The position numbers and the translations under genes were made by a program. Below are positions 33,847 through 44,101 of a stretch of 64,000 bases of DNA, piece by piece; position 1 is the first letter of the stretch, and each line of letters starts with the position of its first letter. The notes under the pieces were generated by a model. The model made no database searches, had not been told where the DNA came from, and saw only the letters and a list, made by a program, of their open reading frames with translations. Origin of the DNA: Propionivibrio sp. (lineage in GTDB: Bacteria > Pseudomonadota > Gammaproteobacteria > Burkholderiales > Rhodocyclaceae); assembly GCA_016705685.1 (NCBI GenBank), contig JADJLB010000004.1, positions 1 through 64,000 of the forward strand, in the 5' to 3' direction.

Positions 33847-34352
33847 TGCGGACCGGAACGATCCTGAGAATCCTGAGGCATCTGATATTGCCCGACTGGT
33901 GGGCGTTGCGGCCATTTTCAAAGGCGACGCTGCGCAAAATCGAACAGGCAATAAGCGCTTCTGAAAATACGCACCTGGGCGAACTACGCTTTGTGGTCGA
34001 AGCCACGTTGCCCTTGCACGGGCTGTGGCATGGTCAATCAGCACGTGCCAGGGCCGTCGAGCTGTTTTCACAGCTTGGGGTTTGGGACACCGAGCACAAT
34101 ACCGGCGTATTGATTTACGTGCAGTTGATCGATCGCCGCGTCGAGATCGTGGCTGATCGTGGAATCAACGCCAAGGTGGGCGATGCATTCTGGAGCACGG
34201 TCTGTCGGCGCATTGAAGGGGCGTTTCGGGAGGGCCAATTCGAAGAGGGAACGCTGCTCGCCCTGAGCGCGATCACCGATGTGCTGGCCGAGCATTTCCC
34301 GGCGACCGGCGACAATCCCGACGAGCTGCCCAATGCACCCCTGATTGCTTGA
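33846..34352 (+). CDS. TPM-domain protein, short form
   Basis: A 168-residue second TPM-domain protein lacking an obvious export signal: residues 25-150 carry ATLRKIEQAISASE, LGELRFVVEATLP, TGVLIYVQLIDRRVEIVADRGI and the C-terminal FREGQFEEGTLLALSAI. An N-terminal hydrophobic patch (RILRHLILPDWW) might bind the membrane. The ATG at 33846 overlaps the previous stop by one base (TGATG), so it is coupled to the upstream TPM gene. Confidence 0.85.
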   Translation: MRTGTILRILRHLILPDWWALRPFSKATLRKIEQAISASENTHLGELRFVVEATLPLHGLWHGQSARARAVELFSQLGVWDTEHNTGVLIYVQLIDRRVEIVADRGINAKVGDAFWSTVCRRIEGAFREGQFEEGTLLALSAITDVLAEHFPATGDNPDELPNAPLIA

Positions 34353-34397
34353 TGCGGGGTGGATTTGATGTGTCGCCTGCTGGCAAATTACTTTGGT

Positions 34398-35660
34398 TCA
34401 ATGGGTGCCGTCGTCAAGGTGGATCACGTCGTCGTGTTGCCGCTGGTTGGCTTCATGGCGGCGCTTGACCAGCAACATGCTGGCGCTGACAAAGAGCCCG
34501 AACAGGGAGATGACCCAGTAAATCGACAGGTCGAGCTTGACCATCAGGTAATAAAGGCCGGTCATCATGAGAATCGACAAATTCTCGTTGAAGTTCTGAA
34601 CGGCGATGGAATGGCCGGCGCCCATCAAGATGTGGCCGCGGTGCTGTAACAGCGCGTTCATCGGTACGACAAAGTAACCGGAGAGCGCGCCGATGATGAT
34701 CAGCAAGGGAATGGCCAGCCACACGAAATGGACAAAATTCATGACCAGAACGATCAGTCCCATGGCGATGCCCAGTGGAATGACCCCAAGCGATTTGCGC
34801 AAGGTGATCATTCTGGCGGCGCCGATGGCGCCGAGCGCGACGCCAACCGCAACCACGCCCTGCAACATGCTGGACTTGGAAAGGTCGAGGTGCAGGGCGA
34901 CTTCGGCCCACTTGATCACGATGAACTGCAAAGTGGCGCCGGCGCCCCAGAATAAGGTGGTCACCGCCAGTGAGATTTGACCCAGACGATCGCGCCAAAG
35001 GAGCACCAGGCAATGATTGAACTCGCGTATCAGATACCAGGGGTTCTTGTGTAGCGCCTTGTGGTCCACGCCGGTATCCGGTATATACAGATTGAATATC
35101 GATGCCAGCATATAGAGTCCACCGACGATGCTAAGGGCCATTTGCTTGATGGTGGTGATTCCGGTGTCGATCAGTGGGAAATCAAAAGCCAGCAGATCCT
35201 TGGCAACGCTGGGCTGGATCAAGGTGCCGCCGATGACCACACCCAGGATGATTGCGCCGACAGTCAGTCCCTCGATCCAGCCGTTGGCTACGACCAGCAG
35301 GCGGTGCGGCAAATATTCGGTCAGGATGCCGTATTTGGCTGGCGAGTAGGCTGCGGCGCCGAGTCCGACCACTGCGTAAGCGATCAGCGGATGAACCGAC
35401 AGGAGCATCATGCCGCAACCCACGATCTTGATCGTGTTGCTGACGAACATGACCCGCCATTTGGGCATCGAGTCGGCAAAGGCGCCGACAACAGCGGCCA
35501 GGGCAACGTAGGAGACCGTGAAAAAGGTTTTTAACAGCGGTTCGTAGGCACTGGGGGCATTCATTTCTCGCAGGGCGGCAATGGCAACGATAAGCAGCGC
35601 GTTGTCGGCGAGCGCCGAGAAAAATTGCGCCGCCATGATCAAGTAAAAGCCAAGAGGCAT
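34398..35660 (-). CDS. lplT: Lysophospholipid transporter LplT (MFS)
   Basis: A 420-residue major-facilitator protein with 12 hydrophobic helices. It starts GFYLIMAAQFFSALADNALLIVAI and has the YSPAKYGILTEYLPHRLLVVANGWIEG segment diagnostic of LplT. LplT moves lysophospholipids across the inner membrane for reacylation by Aas. In enterobacteria the partner aas is adjacent; here lplT stands alone, between the TPM genes and alr. It is on the opposite strand from both neighbours. Confidence 0.93.
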   Translation of the reverse strand: MPLGFYLIMAAQFFSALADNALLIVAIAALREMNAPSAYEPLLKTFFTVSYVALAAVVGAFADSMPKWRVMFVSNTIKIVGCGMMLLSVHPLIAYAVVGLGAAAYSPAKYGILTEYLPHRLLVVANGWIEGLTVGAIILGVVIGGTLIQPSVAKDLLAFDFPLIDTGITTIKQMALSIVGGLYMLASIFNLYIPDTGVDHKALHKNPWYLIREFNHCLVLLWRDRLGQISLAVTTLFWGAGATLQFIVIKWAEVALHLDLSKSSMLQGVVAVGVALGAIGAARMITLRKSLGVIPLGIAMGLIVLVMNFVHFVWLAIPLLIIIGALSGYFVVPMNALLQHRGHILMGAGHSIAVQNFNENLSILMMTGLYYLMVKLDLSIYWVISLFGLFVSASMLLVKRRHEANQRQHDDVIHLDDGTH

Positions 35661-35830
35661 TATGGAATCAGAAACCGCTCCTAGGAAGTGGCGGATTTAT
35701 ACCATGAAAGCCCGGAACTTGTTAGCACGCCTGGTCGGAGCGCATTCTTGACGCAATGCCCGTCTTGTATTGAAGCACAATGCGGTCGATACTCTCGTAC
35801 CATCGTCAAGCGTCCAGGATTCCATTGTCT

Positions 35831-36925
35831 ATGCCTCGCCCCATTGAAGCCCACATCGACCTGGCCGCGCTACGCCACAATTATCGGGTTGCCAAAGGCC
35901 ATGCCGCGTTTCAGGGACGTCCCGCCAAGGCGTGGGCCGTCGTCAAGGCGGATGCCTACGGTCACGGCTTGATGCGCGCGGCGAAAGCGCTTGACCACGT
36001 GGCCGATGGCTTCGCCCTGCTCGATTTGTCCGATGCGGTGGCCTTGCGCGATGCCGGTTTCCGTCAACCCATCCTCCTCCTGGAGGGACTTTTCGAAGCG
36101 GACGATGTGGCGGTCTGTGCCGAGCACGGCCTGATCCCTTGCATTCACAGCATCGAACAATTGAATATGATTCGTGCTGCCGCTCTGCCGCTGCGCTTGC
36201 CGATCTACTTGAAGTTCAATACCGGCATGAACCGTCTTGGATTTACGCTCGACCAATTGCCGACGGTGAAACGCGAACTGGCCGTATCCCGGGCGATAGG
36301 CACGGTGACGCTGATGACACATTTTGCCGAAGCCGATGGGGGCCGGGGAATCGACTTCCAGCTCGAACGGTTCGAGCAGATTCATCAGGGCTGGCCTGGT
36401 GCGCCTTCTGTCGAAATATCCCTGGCCAATTCCGCCGCCATTTTGCGTTATCCGCAGACCGCGCACGACTGGGTACGGCCAGGCATCATGCTCTACGGGG
36501 GTTGCCCCTTCGCCGACAGCGATGCGGCGGGCTACGACCTCAGACCGGTGATGACCTTGCGCAGCCGTATTTTGGCGGTCCAGCAGATCAAGCCGGGAGA
36601 GCGGGTCGGTTACGGCGGGCTGTATGAAGCCGGGCGGCCCACGCGGGTGGGCATCGTTGCTTGCGGCTATGCCGACGGCTACCCGCGCCATGCACCGGGC
36701 GGCACGCCCATTGTGGTTGCCGGCCGGCGTACCGTGACGCTGGGGCGGGTGTCGATGGACATGCTGGCCTGCGACCTGACCGAATTGCCTGATGCCGGTG
36801 TCGATAGCCCGGTCGTGCTCTGGGGCCAGGGGCTGCCGGCCGACGAGGTGGCCGCCGCCGCCGGGACGATCAGCTATGAGCTGTTTTGCGCGCTGGCCCG
36901 ACGCGTCCCGGTGCTTGAAGTCTGA
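35831..36925 (+). CDS. alr: Alanine racemase
   Basis: A 364-residue PLP enzyme that makes D-alanine for peptidoglycan. The PLP Lys is in AVVKADAYGHG (about residue 37), the first barrel includes YLKFNTGMNRLGF, and the second catalytic region has GYGGLYEAGRPTRVGIVACGYADGYPR and GRVSMDM. The ATG at 35831 begins PRPIEAHIDLAALRHNY, the usual start of the family. radA follows after 12 bases. Confidence 0.95.
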   Translation: MPRPIEAHIDLAALRHNYRVAKGHAAFQGRPAKAWAVVKADAYGHGLMRAAKALDHVADGFALLDLSDAVALRDAGFRQPILLLEGLFEADDVAVCAEHGLIPCIHSIEQLNMIRAAALPLRLPIYLKFNTGMNRLGFTLDQLPTVKRELAVSRAIGTVTLMTHFAEADGGRGIDFQLERFEQIHQGWPGAPSVEISLANSAAILRYPQTAHDWVRPGIMLYGGCPFADSDAAGYDLRPVMTLRSRILAVQQIKPGERVGYGGLYEAGRPTRVGIVACGYADGYPRHAPGGTPIVVAGRRTVTLGRVSMDMLACDLTELPDAGVDSPVVLWGQGLPADEVAAAAGTISYELFCALARRVPVLEV

Positions 36926-36937
36926 GGAGCGGCGGGC

Positions 36938-38311
36938 TTGGCCAAGTCAAAGACCATCTATTCCTGTACCGAATGCGGCGCCAGTGTGCCCAAGTGGCAG
37001 GGGCAGTGCCCCGGCTGCGGCGTGTGGAACACCCTGGTCGAGACGATCGCCGAAAACACGCCATCCAGCCCGGGCCTTTCCAGCCGTTTCGCCGCGCTGA
37101 GCGGCACGTCTCATCTGCAAACGCTATCGGAGATCGTGGCGTGCGAAGAAGACCGCTTGCCGACCGGCATTGGCGAATTTGACCGGGCGCTTGGTGGTGG
37201 GCTGGTCGCGGGCGGCGTGGTGTTGTTGGGCGGCGATCCGGGGATCGGCAAGAGCACCCTGCTTTTGCAGGCGCTGGCCGAGTTATCGGTGGCCCGGCAG
37301 GCGCTCTATGTCAGCGGCGAGGAATCCGGTCAGCAGATTGCCATGCGGGCCCGGCGCTTGGCACTCGATACCCGGAAGCTCAAACTCCTGACCGAGATCA
37401 ACCTCGAAAAAATAATCGCCCTGTTGCAACGGGAAAAGCCGCAGGTGGCGGTCATCGATTCGATCCAGACCCTGTGGTCCGAGCAACTCAATTCGGCACC
37501 CGGTTCGGTGGCCCAGGTGCGCGAGTGCGCGGCGCAGCTCACGCGGCTGGCCAAGCACGCCGGGATCACCATAATACTTGTCGGACACGTCACCAAGGAT
37601 GGTGCCTTGGCCGGGCCGCGCGTTCTTGAGCATATCGTCGATACCGTTCTTTATTTCGAGGGCGATACGCATTCAAGCTTCCGCTTGATCCGCGCGGTAA
37701 AAAACCGTTATGGCGCCGTCAATGAGATTGGCGTTTTCGCCATGACCGACAAAGGGCTGAAGGGCGTCAGCAACCCTTCGGCGATGTTTCTGTCGCAACA
37801 CGGGCAAGAGGTTCCGGGCTCCTGCGTACTGGTGACCCAGGAGGGAACGCGGCCGCTCCTGGTGGAAATCCAGGCCTTGGTCGATCAGTCCCATGGCAAC
37901 CCACGGCGCCTTACTGTCGGCCTCGATGCGCAGCGTCTGGCCATGCTGCTGGCCGTTCTACACCGGCACGCGGGGATCGTCTGCTTCGATCAGGATGTCT
38001 TTGTTAACGCCGTCGGCGGGGTCAAGATCAGCGAACCTGCGGCGGATCTTTCGGTGCTTTTTGCGATTGTATCGTCGTTAAAAAACAAAGTATTACCTAA
38101 TAAACTTATAGTATTTGGTGAGGTTGGATTGGCCGGTGAAATCCGGCCCGCGCCGCGCGGACAGGAACGCTTGAAGGAAGCCGTCAAGCTTGGCTTTACC
38201 CGGGCGATCATCCCTGAAGCCAACCAGCCCAGGCACCCGATTGCCGGCATCGATGTGTTCGGCGTACGCCGCATCGAAGATGCTTTGGACCGACTGCGCG
38301 AACTGGATTGA
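36938..38311 (+). CDS. radA: DNA repair protein RadA
   Basis: A 457-residue RecA-like branch-migration protein. It has an N-terminal C4 zinc finger (YSCTECGASVPKWQGQCPGCG), Walker A GGDPGIGKST, Walker B AVIDSIQT, the RadA-specific KNRYG loop (usually KNRFG) and a C-terminal Lon-protease-like domain ending in FGVRRIEDALDRL. The start is a TTG at 36938 with GAGGAG at 36924-36929. Acts in processing recombination intermediates. Confidence 0.95.
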   Translation: MAKSKTIYSCTECGASVPKWQGQCPGCGVWNTLVETIAENTPSSPGLSSRFAALSGTSHLQTLSEIVACEEDRLPTGIGEFDRALGGGLVAGGVVLLGGDPGIGKSTLLLQALAELSVARQALYVSGEESGQQIAMRARRLALDTRKLKLLTEINLEKIIALLQREKPQVAVIDSIQTLWSEQLNSAPGSVAQVRECAAQLTRLAKHAGITIILVGHVTKDGALAGPRVLEHIVDTVLYFEGDTHSSFRLIRAVKNRYGAVNEIGVFAMTDKGLKGVSNPSAMFLSQHGQEVPGSCVLVTQEGTRPLLVEIQALVDQSHGNPRRLTVGLDAQRLAMLLAVLHRHAGIVCFDQDVFVNAVGGVKISEPAADLSVLFAIVSSLKNKVLPNKLIVFGEVGLAGEIRPAPRGQERLKEAVKLGFTRAIIPEANQPRHPIAGIDVFGVRRIEDALDRLRELD

Positions 38312-38321
38312 ACCCCCGCCA

Positions 38322-40850
38322 ATGAGCACGGTCTGGTTTGCGCTTCGGATGTTGCGTCGCGATTTGCGCGCCGGCGAGCTGCACTTGCTGGTAGCCGCAC
38401 TGGTCGTTGCCGTGGCGGCGCTGACCGCCGTTGGTTTCTTTACCGATCGTTTGCGTCAGTCCCTGGAGCGTGAGGCCAATCAATTGCTCGGGGCCGACCT
38501 GCTGCTCACGTCGGATCATCCGTGGCCGCAGGATATGGCGGTGAAAGCCGGCGAATACGGCCTGGCGGTCGTTGAAACCCGGACCTTCCCGAGCATGGTC
38601 AGCCTCGGTCGGGGTGACCGACTGCGCACCCAACTGGCTGAAATAAAAGCGGTTTCCGCTGGCTATCCCTTGCGGGGGCAACTGCGAATCGCGCCGGGAG
38701 TCAATCGGGCGGACGCTCCGGCTAATGGTATTCCGGCACCCGGGACGATCTGGATCGACGAACGTCTGGCCACGGTCTTGTCGGCCCAGGTGGGCGATAT
38801 GCTCTCGGTGGGCACGCTGGCGTTGCGCGTCGGGTCGGTGCTGACATTGGAGCCGGATCGGGGCCTCAATTTCTTCAGCGTGGCACCGCGGCTTCTGCTC
38901 AACAACGCCGATCTGATGGGGACGGGTTTGGTCCAGCCCGGCAGCCGTATTACCTATCGACTGCTGTTGGCAGGGGAAACGCAGTCGGTCAGCGCGTTTC
39001 GAAGTCTGGCAGAGAAGTCCATCGGGCGTGGCCAACGCATTGAAGATGCACAGAACGGGCGCCCGGAAATCCGCACGGCGCTGGCTCGAGCACAAGCCTT
39101 TCTTGGCTTGTCGGCCCTATTGACCGTGGTCCTGGCTGCAGTAGCCATTGCCCTGGCGTCGCGGCGTTACATGCAGCGTCATTTGGACTCCTGTGCGGTG
39201 ATGCGCTGCCTGGGAGCGACTCAGGGACTTCTGCTGCGCGTTTTTCTGTGCCAGTTTGCACTGCTGGGCATGTTTTCAGCAGCGGCAGGTTGCCTCATCG
39301 GATTTTTCGCGCATTTTGTCCTGCATGCCTGGCTCGCGCAACTTCTGGTGACCCCGCTGCCGCTTCCCGGTTTGTTGCCCGCGCTACAGGGCAGCGTCAT
39401 TGGCGTGATGTTGCTGTTCGGGTTCTCGATGCCGCCACTGCTTCAGCTCAAGGGGGTTTCGACACTGCGCGTACTGCGTCGCGAGTTGTCTCCCGGCACC
39501 TTGCCGTCATTACGTCTTCTGGGAGGGTATGCCCTGGGTTTCGCCGTACTTGCGGGTCTGATGTTCTGGGTGGCTGGGGAAATTCGTTTGGGCGCTTATG
39601 TGGTCGCCGGGTTCTTGTTGGCCATGCTGCTGTTTGCCGGCGCCGCACGCGTGGCGATCCGTATCGCCTCACTGCTGCGAGGCCGTGTCCGCGCAGGGGG
39701 GCGGGGAGGGATCGGCTGGCGATACGGACTGGCCAGTCTTGAGCGGCATAGTACGGCGAGCGTGGTGCAGATTGTCGCCCTGGCGATGGCCTTCATGGCG
39801 CTGCTCTTGCTGACCGCGACGCGGAACGATCTGCTGGATGCCTGGCGTCAGGCCATACCCCTGGATGCGCCCAATCGCTTTGTCGTGAACATCCAGCCGG
39901 ATCAGCTTGATCGCGTGCAACGGGCATTTGCCGACGAGCACTTGAAAACCGAGTTTTCCCCGATGGTTCGCGGGCGACTGGCCAGGGTGAATGGGGTGGA
40001 ACTCGCCCCCGAAAGCTACGAGGATGAGCGCGCCAGACGGTTGATCGACCGGGAATTCAATCTCTCCTATCGGCTGGATTTGCCAGCAGGGAACGTGGTG
40101 TCAGCAGGGCGCTGGTTTGAAACGGGCGATGCCGGTCGCGGCGTTGCCTCGGTGGAAGAAGGCCTGGCGACGACCCTGGGTTTGAAAACTGGCGACAAGC
40201 TTGAATTTGTCATTGGGGGTGAGCCGGTGATTGTCCAGGTAATCGGGTTGCGCAAGCTGAACTGGGATTCGATGCGGGTGAATTTCTTTGTCCTGACTCC
40301 GCCTGCGGCCCTCGCGTCCTATCCGGCAAGCTGGATTACGAGTTTCTACCTGGCGCCAAGCCAGGCGGATTTTGTCAATCGGCTGGTTGCCGAATTTCCC
40401 AATCTGACGGTAATCGATGTCGCAGCGGTTTTGCAGCAGTTGCAATCGATGACGCAGCGCGTATCGCAGGCGGTTCAATTTGTATTCCTGTTCACCTTGA
40501 TGGCCGGGATCGTCGTGCTCTATGCGGCCTTGGCTTCGGCGGCCGAGGAGCGACGCTACGAACTGGCGCTCATGCGTGCGCTCGGTGCACAGCGCGTGCA
40601 GTTGCGAGGCGCGTTGCTCGCCGAATTGGCTGTCGTGGGTGGCCTGGCCGGCCTGATTGCATCGCTGGCCGCCATCGCCGTGGGTCAAATGCTGGCGCAT
40701 GCGGTCTTCAAATTCGAGGTCGCGGTCAATTTACCGCTCCCGCTTGTGGCGACGCTGGGCGGTGCGGTGCTGGTCACCGCCGCCGGCTGGTTTGCGGCGT
40801 CGCGTCTGCTGAATGTGCCTCCGCTTGAGGCCTTGAGATCAGGCGGGTAA
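38322..40850 (+). CDS. FtsX-family ABC transporter permease (YbbP-like)
   Basis: An 842-residue membrane protein with a first helix at about 20-42, a large periplasmic domain (DLLLTSDHPWPQDMAVKAGEYG ...), two FtsX permease blocks of three to four helices (around 260-400 and 720-840), and a second periplasmic domain between. Size and order match YbbP, the permease of the ybbA-ybbP system next to tesA, linked to export of lipids or related amphiphiles. No ATPase gene is adjacent in this window, so its YbbA partner must be encoded elsewhere. Start is the ATG at 38322, ten bases after radA; the 3' end overlaps convergent prmB by 12 bases. Confidence 0.88.
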   Translation: MSTVWFALRMLRRDLRAGELHLLVAALVVAVAALTAVGFFTDRLRQSLEREANQLLGADLLLTSDHPWPQDMAVKAGEYGLAVVETRTFPSMVSLGRGDRLRTQLAEIKAVSAGYPLRGQLRIAPGVNRADAPANGIPAPGTIWIDERLATVLSAQVGDMLSVGTLALRVGSVLTLEPDRGLNFFSVAPRLLLNNADLMGTGLVQPGSRITYRLLLAGETQSVSAFRSLAEKSIGRGQRIEDAQNGRPEIRTALARAQAFLGLSALLTVVLAAVAIALASRRYMQRHLDSCAVMRCLGATQGLLLRVFLCQFALLGMFSAAAGCLIGFFAHFVLHAWLAQLLVTPLPLPGLLPALQGSVIGVMLLFGFSMPPLLQLKGVSTLRVLRRELSPGTLPSLRLLGGYALGFAVLAGLMFWVAGEIRLGAYVVAGFLLAMLLFAGAARVAIRIASLLRGRVRAGGRGGIGWRYGLASLERHSTASVVQIVALAMAFMALLLLTATRNDLLDAWRQAIPLDAPNRFVVNIQPDQLDRVQRAFADEHLKTEFSPMVRGRLARVNGVELAPESYEDERARRLIDREFNLSYRLDLPAGNVVSAGRWFETGDAGRGVASVEEGLATTLGLKTGDKLEFVIGGEPVIVQVIGLRKLNWDSMRVNFFVLTPPAALASYPASWITSFYLAPSQADFVNRLVAEFPNLTVIDVAAVLQQLQSMTQRVSQAVQFVFLFTLMAGIVVLYAALASAAEERRYELALMRALGAQRVQLRGALLAELAVVGGLAGLIASLAAIAVGQMLAHAVFKFEVAVNLPLPLVATLGGAVLVTAAGWFAASRLLNVPPLEALRSGG

Positions 40851-41744
40851 CTGCGGGAGTTCCTCGCGGCGCAACAGAAATACAAAACGATCCCCGGCAC
40901 TGGTATCCAGCCAGGTGAACAAGGTTTCCGGGAAAGCCCGCTCCAACTCGTCCCGGTTGTCTCCGATCTCGACGATCAGCAGGCCGTTCGGATTGAGGTG
41001 GCCGGCAGCTTCTTTGAGCAGGATTCGCACGAAATCAAGGCCATCCACCCCGCTGGCTAGCGCCAGTTCAGGCTCGCGTCGGTACTCCTCGGGCAGGACA
41101 GCCATCGATTCGGCCTTGACGTAAGGCGGGTTCGAAATGATCAGGTCATAACATTCCCCCGGAATCCCGGTAAAGGCATCGGACAGGATCAAGCGCATGC
41201 GGGCCGTCAGTCCGTAGTCGTCGACATTGCGGCTGGCCACGGCCAGGGCATCCGGCGAGAGGTCGACGGCATCGACTTTCGATTCGGGAAAAGCGAGTGC
41301 GGCGAGGACGGCCAGACAGCCGGAACCGGTGCACAGATCGAGTACGTTTTTTATCGCCCACGGATCGTCAATCCACGGGCTGAGTTGTTCATGCAGTAGC
41401 TCGGCGATATGCGATCGGGGTACGATCACGCGTTCGTCGACGTAGAACCGGCAATCGCCAAGCCAGGCTTCGTTGGTCAGGTAGGCGGCCGGCAGGCGCG
41501 CGGCGATACGCCGTTTGATCACCTTGAGCACGGCGTCGCGTTCATCGCTGGTCAAACGGGCGTCCATGAAAGGCTCAAGTCGATCGAGCGGCAGTTTCAA
41601 GGTGTGCAGCAGCAGATAAGCGGCTTCGTCCCAGGCGTTGTCGGTGCCGTGGCCGAAAAACAGTTCCGCTTCGGTGAAGCGGCTGACGGCAAAACGCATC
41701 ATGTCGCGCACGGTGGAAAGTTCGTTTTTGGCTTGTTCGAACAT
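40839..41744 (-). CDS. prmB: Ribosomal protein L3 N5-glutamine methyltransferase
   Basis: A 301-residue HemK-family methyltransferase. Motif I is LDLCTGSGCLAVLAA, motif IV is the NPPY in DLIISNPPYVKAESM, and the N-terminal helical part has YLTNEAWLGDCRFYVDERVIVPRSHIAELL. The DERVIVPRS element and length place it with PrmB, which methylates Gln150 of L3, rather than PrmC (release factors). Last gene of the leftward dap-pilU cluster, one base after dapE. Confidence 0.93.
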   Translation of the reverse strand: MFEQAKNELSTVRDMMRFAVSRFTEAELFFGHGTDNAWDEAAYLLLHTLKLPLDRLEPFMDARLTSDERDAVLKVIKRRIAARLPAAYLTNEAWLGDCRFYVDERVIVPRSHIAELLHEQLSPWIDDPWAIKNVLDLCTGSGCLAVLAALAFPESKVDAVDLSPDALAVASRNVDDYGLTARMRLILSDAFTGIPGECYDLIISNPPYVKAESMAVLPEEYRREPELALASGVDGLDFVRILLKEAAGHLNPNGLLIVEIGDNRDELERAFPETLFTWLDTSAGDRFVFLLRREELPQLPA

Positions 41745-41745
41745 A

Positions 41746-42879
41746 TCAGCTCAGCAGTTGTTCAAGAATGCGGCGATAGATGGCCGACAGCTTTGCAAGG
41801 GAAGCGATTTCCACGCACTCGTCGATTTTATGGATGCTCGCATTGATCGGTCCGATTTCGATCACCTGCGGACAGAGGTTGGCGATAAAGCGACCATCCG
41901 AGGTGCCGCCGGTCGTCGAAAGTTCGGCTTCAACGCCCGTTATTTCGCGGATTGACCTGAGCGAAGCTTCGACCAGCGTTCCTCGTCCGGTCAGGAAGGG
42001 CTTGGCCCCCAGCGTCCAGGCGAGCTCGTATTCCAGGCCATGACGATCAAGTATTTCGACGGTCTGCATCTGCAATTGATTCGGCGTACTGGCCGTGGCA
42101 AAGCGGAAATTGAACTGGATTTCCAGGCTGCCCGGTATGACGTTGTTGGCGCCGGTCCCGGCATGGATGTTTGAAATCTGCCATGTCGTTGGCGGGAAGA
42201 ATTCGTTGCCCTGATCCCAGACACGGCTGGCCAGTTCGGCAATGGCCGGTGCGGCCAGATGAATCGGGTTTTTCGCCAGATGCGGGTAGGCGATATGGCC
42301 TTGCACGCCCTTGACCATGAGTTTGCCCGAGAGCGAACCGCGTCGGCCATTCTTGATGGTGTCGCCAAGTTGCGTGAGCGATGTTGGTTCGCCGATGATG
42401 CAGAAGTCCATCGCTTCGCCACGCGCCGCAAGGGCTTCGATGACGGCAACGGTGCCGTCCACGGCATCGCCCTCTTCATCCGAAGTGAGCAGGAAGGCCA
42501 TCGAGCCCGCATGGTCCGGGTGGGCGGCGATGAAGTCTTCGCTTGCCGTGACAAAGGCAGCCAGCGAGCCCTTCATGTCTGCTGCGCCGCGACCGTAGAG
42601 CAGACCGTCTCGCCGGGTTGGCTGGAAAGGGTCGCTCTGCCACTGATCACGCGGTCCGGTCGGCACAACGTCGGTGTGTCCGGCGAGGCATAACAGGGGA
42701 CGCCCGGAACCACGACGCGCCCACAGATTGGTGACGCCGCAACGGTTGATGTATTCGCAGGTAAAACCCATGCGTTTCAGGCGCGCTTCGATGATTGGCA
42801 TGCAGCCACCATCGTCGGGAGTGATTGAACAGCAGGCAATCAGTTGCTCGGAAAGGTCGAGCGTTGCGTCGCCGGGCAT
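41746..42879 (-). CDS. dapE: Succinyl-diaminopimelate desuccinylase
   Basis: A 377-residue M20 metallohydrolase. Zinc ligands are in [12 protein letters not shown] (His and Asp), [10 protein letters not shown] (Asp) and [11 protein letters not shown] (Glu pair), with a C-terminal His in [12 protein letters not shown]. It releases succinate from N-succinyl-LL-diaminopimelate in lysine and peptidoglycan precursor synthesis. dapD and dapC of the same pathway lie upstream in the same operon, separated only by pilU. Confidence 0.96.
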   Translation of the reverse strand: MPGDATLDLSEQLIACCSITPDDGGCMPIIEARLKRMGFTCEYINRCGVTNLWARRGSGRPLLCLAGHTDVVPTGPRDQWQSDPFQPTRRDGLLYGRGAADMKGSLAAFVTASEDFIAAHPDHAGSMAFLLTSDEEGDAVDGTVAVIEALAARGEAMDFCIIGEPTSLTQLGDTIKNGRRGSLSGKLMVKGVQGHIAYPHLAKNPIHLAAPAIAELASRVWDQGNEFFPPTTWQISNIHAGTGANNVIPGSLEIQFNFRFATASTPNQLQMQTVEILDRHGLEYELAWTLGAKPFLTGRGTLVEASLRSIREITGVEAELSTTGGTSDGRFIANLCPQVIEIGPINASIHKIDECVEIASLAKLSAIYRRILEQLLS

Positions 42880-42880
42880 C

Positions 42881-44065
42881 TTACTTGTCTTCTGCGCCGT
42901 CGTTCAGGCTGAGTGAAAACTCCGTGAAGGAAGCTCCGGCGTCGTTGGTTTCCGCGAAATCCAGTGGCGGTTCGTTCTTCCGGTCGTCCTTCTGGGGGGT
43001 GCCGGTGATTTCGGAATTGTTGATCAGCCAGGAAAGATTGGTCGGTGAATCCGCGTTACCCAGGGCTTCTTCAAGCGTGATGGTGTTTTCACGATAAAGT
43101 CTGAAGAGATCCTGTTCAAAGGTCTGGGAACCCGGGGCAAGACTTTGCTCCATGGCCTCCTTGACGGCCAGAACCTCGCCGCGTTCAATCAACTCCTGGA
43201 CGTGGCGGGTGTTGAGGAGGATTTCAGCGGCAGGCGTGCGCTTGCCATCCGGTTTCTTGACCAAACGCTGGGAAACGATGGCCTTCAGGCTGGCCGAGAG
43301 GTCGAGGTAGAGCGATGTCCGGGTATCCAGCGGGAAGAAATTGATGACCCGGTTGAGTGCGTGATAGCTGTTGTTGGCGTGCAGCGTGGCGAGGCAAAGA
43401 TGACCGGTCTGGGCGTAGGCGATGGCGGCCTGCATGGTCTCCTTGTCGCGTATTTCGCCGATCAAAATGCAGTCGGGTGCCTGGCGCATCGCATTCTTTA
43501 GCGCCGGTTCCCAGCCGAGGGTGTCCATGCCCAGCTCGCGTTGGTTGACGATGGATTTCTTGTGTTTGAAAAGAAATTCGATGGGGTCTTCTATGGTCAG
43601 GATGTGTCCGCTGCGGTTGGCATTGCGGTAGTCGAGCATGGAGGCGATCGTCGTCGACTTGCCGGAGCCGGTTGAGCCGACAATCAGGATCAGACCGCGT
43701 TTCTCCATGATCAGATCCCCCAGTATTGGGGGCAGCATGAGCGAGTCAAGAGCAGGAATGTTGCCGAGGATATAGCGCACGACAATCGAAATCGAGGCGC
43801 GCTGCCGGAAGATATTGACGCGGAAATTTCCGACGTTGGGAACGCCGAAGGAGAGATTCATCTCCATTGTCGCTTCGAACGTTCTGAGCTGATCCGGCGA
43901 CATCAGCTCAAAGGCGATCTTCTCGATCATCGCCGAGTCCATGACCTGTTGATTGACCGGAACCGAATTGCCCTGGATCTTGATGTGAATCGGGACGCCG
44001 GCAGAGACAAAAATATCCGAAGCCTGCTTTTCCGCCATCAACTGGAAGAGTTTGTCCAGAATCAT
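42881..44065 (-). CDS. pilU: Type IV pilus retraction ATPase PilU
   Basis: A 394-residue GspE-family ATPase. The N-terminal PAS-like domain (1-110) leads to Walker [10 protein letters not shown], the Asp box [14 protein letters not shown], Walker [15 protein letters not shown] and the His box [10 protein letters not shown]. The [20 protein letters not shown] segment and the acidic C-terminal tail are typical of PilU rather than PilT. PilU aids PilT in retraction of type IV pili. No pilT or other pil gene is near. GGAGG precedes the ATG. Confidence 0.92.
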   Translation of the reverse strand: MILDKLFQLMAEKQASDIFVSAGVPIHIKIQGNSVPVNQQVMDSAMIEKIAFELMSPDQLRTFEATMEMNLSFGVPNVGNFRVNIFRQRASISIVVRYILGNIPALDSLMLPPILGDLIMEKRGLILIVGSTGSGKSTTIASMLDYRNANRSGHILTIEDPIEFLFKHKKSIVNQRELGMDTLGWEPALKNAMRQAPDCILIGEIRDKETMQAAIAYAQTGHLCLATLHANNSYHALNRVINFFPLDTRTSLYLDLSASLKAIVSQRLVKKPDGKRTPAAEILLNTRHVQELIERGEVLAVKEAMEQSLAPGSQTFEQDLFRLYRENTITLEEALGNADSPTNLSWLINNSEITGTPQKDDRKNEPPLDFAETNDAGASFTEFSLSLNDGAEDK

Positions 44066-44101
44066 GTGGCCTCCGCCGTAATCAAAGTTATGAAAGGGAA
44101 A

